From Nocardia sp. CC227C (GTDB lineage: Bacteria > Actinomycetota > Actinomycetes > Mycobacteriales > Mycobacteriaceae), in contig NZ_JASITE010000005.1 in assembly GCF_030767025.1 (NCBI RefSeq), positions 124,001 to 188,000 on the forward strand: a stretch of DNA of 64,000 bases. Reading direction: 5' to 3'. The notes under the pieces are model-generated. The model saw nothing but the letters and a program-made list of their open reading frames with translations, was not told where the DNA came from and searched no databases. The position numbers were made by a program, and so were the translations under genes. Of this stretch, positions 59,453 through 64,000 are shown piece after piece; the first letter of the stretch is position 1; every line of letters begins with the position of its first letter.

Positions 59453-61129
59453 CTATCCGCGGGTCAGCTTGCGGTGGGTGACGCGGTGCGGACGGGCCGC
59501 TTCCGGGCCGAGGCGCTCGATCTTGTTGGCCTCGTACGCCTCGAAGTTGCCCTCGAACCAGAACCAGGCCGCCGGATTGTCGTCATTGCCCTCCCACGCC
59601 AGGATGTGCGTGCAGGTGCGGTCCAGGAACCAGCGGTCGTGGGAGATGACCACGGCGCAGCCCGGGAAGTTCTCCAGGGCGTTCTCCAGCGAGCCGAGGG
59701 TTTCGACGTCGAGGTCGTTGGTCGGCTCGTCGAGCAGGATCAGGTTGCCGCCCTGCTTGAGGGTGAGCGCCAGATTCAGGCGGTTGCGCTCACCACCGGA
59801 GAGCACGCCCGCGGGCTTCTGCTGGTCCGGCCCCTTGAAGCCGAAGGCCGAAACGTAGGCACGCGAAGGCATTTCCTGGTTGCCGACCTGGATGTGGTCC
59901 AGCCCGTCGGACACCACCTGCCACACCGTCTTGTCGGGGTCGATGCCCGCGCGGTTCTGGTCGACGTAGCTCAGCTTGACGGTGTCGCCGACGCGCACGG
60001 TGCCGCTGTCCGGATCCTCCATGCCGACGATGGTCTTGAACAGCGTCGACTTGCCGACACCGTTGGGGCCGATGACGCCGACGATGCCATTGCGCGGCAG
60101 CGAGAACGACAGGTCCTTGATCAGCTGGCGGTCGCCGAAGCCCTTGTCCAGGTGATCGACCTCGACCACCACATTGCCCAGGCGCGGACCGGCCGGAATC
60201 TGGATCTCCTCGAAATCCAACTTCCGCATCTTCTCGGCCTCGGTCGCCATCTCCTCGTAGCGCTGCAGGCGGGCCTTGTTCTTGGCCTGCCGGGCCTTCG
60301 CGCCCGAGCGCACCCACGCGAGCTCGTCCTTGAGGCGCTTCTGCAGCTTCTGGTCCTTCTTGCCCTGGACCTCGAGCCGCTCGGCCTTCTTCTCCAGGTA
60401 GGTGGAGTAGTTGCCCTCGTACGGGTAGGTGCGGCCGCGGTCGAGCTCGAGAATCCAGCCCGCGACATTGTCGAGGAAGTAACGGTCGTGGGTGACGGCC
60501 AGCACCGCGCCCGGGTACTGGGCGAGGAACTGCTCCAGCCACAGCACCGATTCGGCGTCGAGATGGTTGGTGGGCTCGTCGAGCAGCAGCAGGTCGGGCT
60601 TGCTCAGCAGCAGCTTGCACAGCGCGACACGGCGACGCTCACCACCGGAGAGGGTGGTGACCGGCTCCTCGGGCGGCGGGCAGCGCAGCGCGTCCATGGC
60701 CTGCTCGAGCTGGGAGTCGAGATCCCAGGCGTCGGCGTGGTCGAGCTCCTCCTGCAGCTTGCCCATTTCCTCCATGAGCGCGTCGGAGTAGTCGGTGGCC
60801 ATGAGTTCGGCGATCTCGTTGAACCGGTCCAGCTTGACCTTGATCTCGCCGAGGCCCTCCTCGACATTGCCGCGAACGGTCTTCTCCTCGTTCAGCGGCG
60901 GCTCCTGCTGCAGGATGCCGACCGTGGCGCCGGGCGCCAGCCAGGCATCACCGTTGTTCGGCTGGTCCAGTCCCGCCATGATCTTCAGCACGCTCGACTT
61001 ACCAGCGCCGTTCGGCCCCACGACACCGATTTTGGCGCCGGGGAGGAAGTTCAGGGTCACATTGTCGAGCACGACCTTGTCGCCGTGCGCTTTGCGAACC
61101 CCTCGCATTTGGTAGATGAACTCAGCCAT
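59453..61129 (-). CDS. ettA: Energy-dependent translational throttle protein EttA (ABC-F)
   Basis: 558 residues. Two ABC domains: Walker [10 protein letters not shown] and GPNGVGKST, two LSGGE(R) signatures, Walker [13 protein letters not shown] and [13 protein letters not shown] charged helical linker ([21 protein letters not shown]) lies between them, and there are no TM segments, so it is an ABC-F protein. EttA binds the ribosomal E site and gates entry into elongation according to ATP/ADP ratio. Rv2477c equivalent. Confidence 0.96.
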   Translation of the reverse strand: MAEFIYQMRGVRKAHGDKVVLDNVTLNFLPGAKIGVVGPNGAGKSSVLKIMAGLDQPNNGDAWLAPGATVGILQQEPPLNEEKTVRGNVEEGLGEIKVKLDRFNEIAELMATDYSDALMEEMGKLQEELDHADAWDLDSQLEQAMDALRCPPPEEPVTTLSGGERRRVALCKLLLSKPDLLLLDEPTNHLDAESVLWLEQFLAQYPGAVLAVTHDRYFLDNVAGWILELDRGRTYPYEGNYSTYLEKKAERLEVQGKKDQKLQKRLKDELAWVRSGAKARQAKNKARLQRYEEMATEAEKMRKLDFEEIQIPAGPRLGNVVVEVDHLDKGFGDRQLIKDLSFSLPRNGIVGVIGPNGVGKSTLFKTIVGMEDPDSGTVRVGDTVKLSYVDQNRAGIDPDKTVWQVVSDGLDHIQVGNQEMPSRAYVSAFGFKGPDQQKPAGVLSGGERNRLNLALTLKQGGNLILLDEPTNDLDVETLGSLENALENFPGCAVVISHDRWFLDRTCTHILAWEGNDDNPAAWFWFEGNFEAYEANKIERLGPEAARPHRVTHRKLTRG

Positions 61130-61183
61130 ATGGAAAATCCTATGCTGCGGCGCTGAGCGCCGCCGTCGAGGGCGGTGGTGGTG

Positions 61184-61627
61184 CTAGTCCGATGCGGTCG
61201 CCACTTCGGCTTCCCTGTGTTCGGTATCACCGGGTGGTGTGGTGTGGTCGGTGTCCACGCGTTCGAAACGCTTGCGCTGCACGAGGGCCGTGCAGCGGCC
61301 GAGATCCGGACCGAGAGCGAAGGCCCGCAGCTCGAGATCACTGCGCGTCACTCCCTCCCGCGTGCGGTATTCGTGCGAACTGAGCTGCCCGTAGGCGATG
61401 ACCGGATCGCCGCGGTGCAACGAGGCTTCCACCCCCGCGACCAGTCGACGCCAACAGCGCACCGTGAGATAGGTGGTGTCACCGTCGACCCATTCGCCGC
61501 GATTGGTGTCGAAGCGCCTCGGATTGCTGGCCAGCCGAAAGCTGATCATCTGCTCACCGCTGGGCAGTTCCCGTCGCACCGGATGCGTGACCACCGTACC
61601 CACTATGGACGTATTGATTTCGTACAT
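61184..61627 (-). CDS. Single-stranded DNA-binding protein paralogue (SsbB-like)
   Basis: 147 residues. OB-fold: MYEINTSIVGTVVTHPVRRE, ISFRLASNPRRFD, TYLTVRCWRRLVAGVEASLHRGDPVIAYGQL. The C-terminal tail is short and lacks the acidic DDxxPF tip of the housekeeping SSB, so it may not recruit the same partners. Rv2478c-like; 54 bases upstream of ettA on the same strand. Confidence 0.9.
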   Translation of the reverse strand: MYEINTSIVGTVVTHPVRRELPSGEQMISFRLASNPRRFDTNRGEWVDGDTTYLTVRCWRRLVAGVEASLHRGDPVIAYGQLSSHEYRTREGVTRSDLELRAFALGPDLGRCTALVQRKRFERVDTDHTTPPGDTEHREAEVATASD

Positions 61628-61744
61628 CGCTGCTCCCCCTTGCCGACTGGTTTCCGTATCCGGAAGACCTCTCCAGCCTGACTCGCGTGCGACCGGCGCG
61701 ACAGCCCGTCTTCGGCGAGTGGGGATAACTCCGATGCTTGTGAA

Positions 61745-62722
61745 CTACAAGGTTGCCAGATCCGTGTTCGCCCCGCACAGCACGATGACCGGCCGCTCGT
61801 GCGGCTTGGGCACGTACACGCCGCTCTGGATGGCGGCCAGCGCGGTCGCACCGGCGGGCTCCACCACGATCCGGAACTCGCGCCACAGGTACTCCCGCGC
61901 CATTACGATGGCGTCATCGCTGACCAGCAGCGATTCCACGCCGTAGCGCTGCGCGACCTCCATGGCGATGGAACCGATCCGGCTGGCCCCCAACGAATCC
62001 GAGGCCACGCTGGACACATTCACCTCGACCGGCCGCCCGGCCGCCAGTGCCGCGTGCAGCGTCGGCGCGCCCTGCGGTTCCACGCCGATCACCCGGCCGC
62101 GCGGTCCCAGCGCCACCGCGATCCCGGCCACCAGTCCCCCGCCGCCGACGGCCACCAGCACCGGCGGACGCGCGCGCACCTGATCCTCGATCTCCAGCCC
62201 GACCACCCCGGCCCCGGCCACGATGGCGGGCTGGTCGTAGGCGTGCAGTTGCAGCGCGCCGCGCTCCACCGCCAGTTCGGTGGCGAAGCGGTACGCCTCG
62301 GCGTATGTGGTTCCGTGCCACAGCACTTCGGCCCCGTGCGACCACATGGCCGCGACCTTGGTGTGCGGTGCGGATTCCGGCACCACCACCGTGCAGCTCA
62401 AGCCGCGCACGGCACTGGCCAGGGCGGCGGCGATACCGGCATTGCCGCCGGAGGCCAGCACCACGCTGTCCACCCCTGCCCGCGCGCCCAGCAGCGCGTT
62501 CAGACTCCCGCGCACCTTGAACGTGCCACCGTGCTGCAGGTATTCCAACTTCAGCGTGACCGGCACCGGCCCGTGCGGCCCCTGGACCTCGGTATGGAAC
62601 ACCGGTGTGACCCGAAACTGCCCGCGCAGCAGCCGTCTGGCCCGCCGCACATCGGATCGGTAGAGCCTTTTGACCTTTCGCGCCGGGTCCTCCCCGGTCG
62701 GCGCGACGATCCGGTCAGTCAC
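61745..62722 (-). CDS. PLP-dependent threonine/serine dehydratase-like enzyme
   Basis: 325 residues from the GTG at 62722. The PLP lysine is K69 in HGGTFKVRGS, with the phosphate loop VGGGGLVAG and SGGNAGIAAA. Tryptophan-synthase-beta superfamily, close to catabolic threonine dehydratase or serine ammonia-lyase; no C-terminal ACT regulatory domain. The start overlaps the upstream CopD/CtaG gene stop by four bases (GTGA), so both are in one operon. Confidence 0.88.
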   Translation of the reverse strand: MTDRIVAPTGEDPARKVKRLYRSDVRRARRLLRGQFRVTPVFHTEVQGPHGPVPVTLKLEYLQHGGTFKVRGSLNALLGARAGVDSVVLASGGNAGIAAALASAVRGLSCTVVVPESAPHTKVAAMWSHGAEVLWHGTTYAEAYRFATELAVERGALQLHAYDQPAIVAGAGVVGLEIEDQVRARPPVLVAVGGGGLVAGIAVALGPRGRVIGVEPQGAPTLHAALAAGRPVEVNVSSVASDSLGASRIGSIAMEVAQRYGVESLLVSDDAIVMAREYLWREFRIVVEPAGATALAAIQSGVYVPKPHERPVIVLCGANTDLATL

Positions 62723-64000
62723 TTGCGTACCTCTCGATCCCGTCTCGCCAGTTCGGCGAACATGGCGTTGTGCGCGGCCAGTTCGGCGTCGTCGTCCCGG
62801 TCGGCGGCGCGGTCGATGCGGTTGGCCAGCCGCTGATCGCTGCGCGACCATTGGATGAGCAGTGCCAGCATCACCAATACCAGCGGAATCTCACCGCTGG
62901 CCCAGGCCAGGCTGCCGCCATTGCGCTGGTCCTCGAGCAGGTTGTCGTTCCAGCCCAGGCCGAGGCTGCGGTAGAACCAACCGCCCATAACGCTGTTCAT
63001 GCTCATCAGCGCCACGCCGAAGAAGGCGTGGAAGGGCAGTGAGCCGAACACCATGCCCACCTTGGTGAGCGGCTCCACCTGACGCGGCTTGGGGTCGATC
63101 CCGATGACCACCCAATAGAAGAGGTAGCCGCTCACCAGGAAGTGCAGGTTCATCAGCAGGTGCGCGCCGTGCGAGTCCACGAACTGGTCGAACAGGCCGC
63201 CCATGTACAGGCCGTAGAACCCGACCACGAAGAACACCGACGCCACCACGGGCTGGGTCATGAAGCGCGACACCGGATTGTGCACGGCCGCCAGAATCCA
63301 TTCGCGCGGTCCCGGCGGGGCGTCGCGCCCCGCGGGCGGCAGGGCCCGCAGCGCCAGCAGCACCGGCCCGCCCAGCGCGAACAGAATCGGCGCGAGCATG
63401 GACAACAGCATGTGCTGACCCATGTGCACGCTGAACATCGCGGGCGCGTAGCGGCCGATGCCGGAGCTGGTCGCGATGAGCAGGACCGCGCAGCCCGACA
63501 GCCAGGCGATGGTGCGCCCGACCGGCCACGCGTCGCCGCGCGCCCGCAGCCGCACCACACCGCGGATATAGAGGACGGCGAGCACGATCGCGAGGGTGCC
63601 GTAGATCAGGTCGAACCGCCAGTCGAACAGCAGCCGCCCGGCGGTCGGCGGCCCGGCCAGGTTGTAGCCGAGTTCGACCTCGGCCGGAGTCGGGATCTGC
63701 TTCAGATCCGGCGGCGGGGTGCGCCCGAGCCCGACCGCCAGCCCGACGGTGGCCGCGAAGATCAGCGCCTCGACACCCGCGAACCGGATGAGTGCCCGGC
63801 GATCGCTCGGATCGGCCTCCAGATCGGGGAGCGCGGCGCGGCGCTGCATATACCCGATGACGCCGAGCACGATGAGCGCCGCCGTCTTGGCCAGCACCAG
63901 CCGCCCGTAGGTGGTGTCCACCAGATCCGACGGCTCCTGCAACCGCACCCAGGCATTGAGCACCCCGCTGGCCGCGATCACGATGAACGACACCGTCGCG
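62719..64000 (-). CDS. CopD/CtaG-domain cytochrome oxidase assembly membrane protein (5' end outside window)
   Basis: At least 427 residues; the frame is open to the window edge. The N-terminal visible part is a CopD-like four-TM region (AASGVLNAWVRLQEPSDLVDTTYG, VLAKTAALIVLGVIGY). It is followed by a caa3_CtaG domain with FSVHMGQHMLLSMLAPILFALGGP, HFLVSGYLFYWVVIG and FHAFFGVALMSMNSVMGG. His residues in these TM segments are candidates for copper handling. The fusion matches the Rv0102-type family. It probably helps deliver copper to the aa3 oxidase. Confidence 0.92.
   Translation of the reverse strand, partial: ATVSFIVIAASGVLNAWVRLQEPSDLVDTTYGRLVLAKTAALIVLGVIGYMQRRAALPDLEADPSDRRALIRFAGVEALIFAATVGLAVGLGRTPPPDLKQIPTPAEVELGYNLAGPPTAGRLLFDWRFDLIYGTLAIVLAVLYIRGVVRLRARGDAWPVGRTIAWLSGCAVLLIATSSGIGRYAPAMFSVHMGQHMLLSMLAPILFALGGPVLLALRALPPAGRDAPPGPREWILAAVHNPVSRFMTQPVVASVFFVVGFYGLYMGGLFDQFVDSHGAHLLMNLHFLVSGYLFYWVVIGIDPKPRQVEPLTKVGMVFGSLPFHAFFGVALMSMNSVMGGWFYRSLGLGWNDNLLEDQRNGGSLAWASGEIPLVLVMLALLIQWSRSDQRLANRIDRAADRDDDAELAAHNAMFAELARRDREVRK

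Overview
The window is a high-GC actinobacterial chromosome segment, most like Nocardia or a close relative in the Mycobacteriales. About two thirds of it follows the gene content of the Mycobacterium tuberculosis Rv2457c-Rv2478c neighbourhood: clpX, clpP2, clpP1 and tig, then nei2, rpiB, the DsbA-like nitroreductase, pepN, CtaI/CtaJ-like genes, aglA, glbO, an HNH protein, the Rv2474c-like gene, thioesterase, giant NAD-glutamate dehydrogenase, ettA and an ssb paralogue. This equivalence rests on remembered protein families and gene order, not on a search. Accessory genes are inserted between these blocks.

Region 1 (1-6.6 kb) is a signalling and surface cluster. An FHA-domain protein with a repeat-rich N-terminus converges on a tightly overlapping three-gene operon: a Pro/Gln/Cys-repeat stalk protein, a multi-pass membrane protein, and a Ser/Thr kinase. 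The membrane protein and the kinase appear to share the same extracytoplasmic/TM module. Region 2 (6.8-12.1 kb) holds an fdhF-like molybdopterin oxidoreductase with its sulfurtransferase FdhD, a ketosteroid-isomerase-like enzyme with a KstR-type box in front of it, a membrane protein and an AhpD-like protein. Region 3 (12.2-17.4 kb) is the housekeeping proteostasis block clpX / clpP1P2 / tig plus an FKBP lipoprotein.

Region 4 (17.7-31.2 kb) is accessory. It contains a Hen1-Pnkp RNA-repair operon whose two proteins carry unusual low-complexity insertions. It also has two TetR regulators with clear palindromes, a NUDIX hydrolase, secreted and membrane proteins, tRNA-Pro(UGG) and tRNA-Gly(UCC), a diguanylate cyclase, and a membrane-anchored amidohydrolase. 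Region 5 (31.2-43.4 kb) holds nei2, rpiB, an M48 peptidase, the CPWC nitroreductase, a ferredoxin-reductase-like flavoprotein, an ECF42-type sigma factor with its DGPF partner, an AraC regulator/flavodoxin pair, purC and pepN.

Region 6 (43.5-47.1 kb) contains a second clpP pair in which the downstream subunit has lost its catalytic serine. It faces a ClgR/PopR-like regulator that ends in a Leu-Ala-Ala degron-like tail and is preceded by phased direct repeats. I read this as a self-limiting second Clp system. Region 7 (47.1-64 kb) has the oxidase-associated small proteins, alpha-glucosidase, truncated haemoglobin, HNH protein, an AzlCD exporter with its regulator, the glutamate dehydrogenase operon, ettA, ssb, a PLP-dependent dehydratase and the 3' part of a CopD/CtaG membrane protein that runs off the window.
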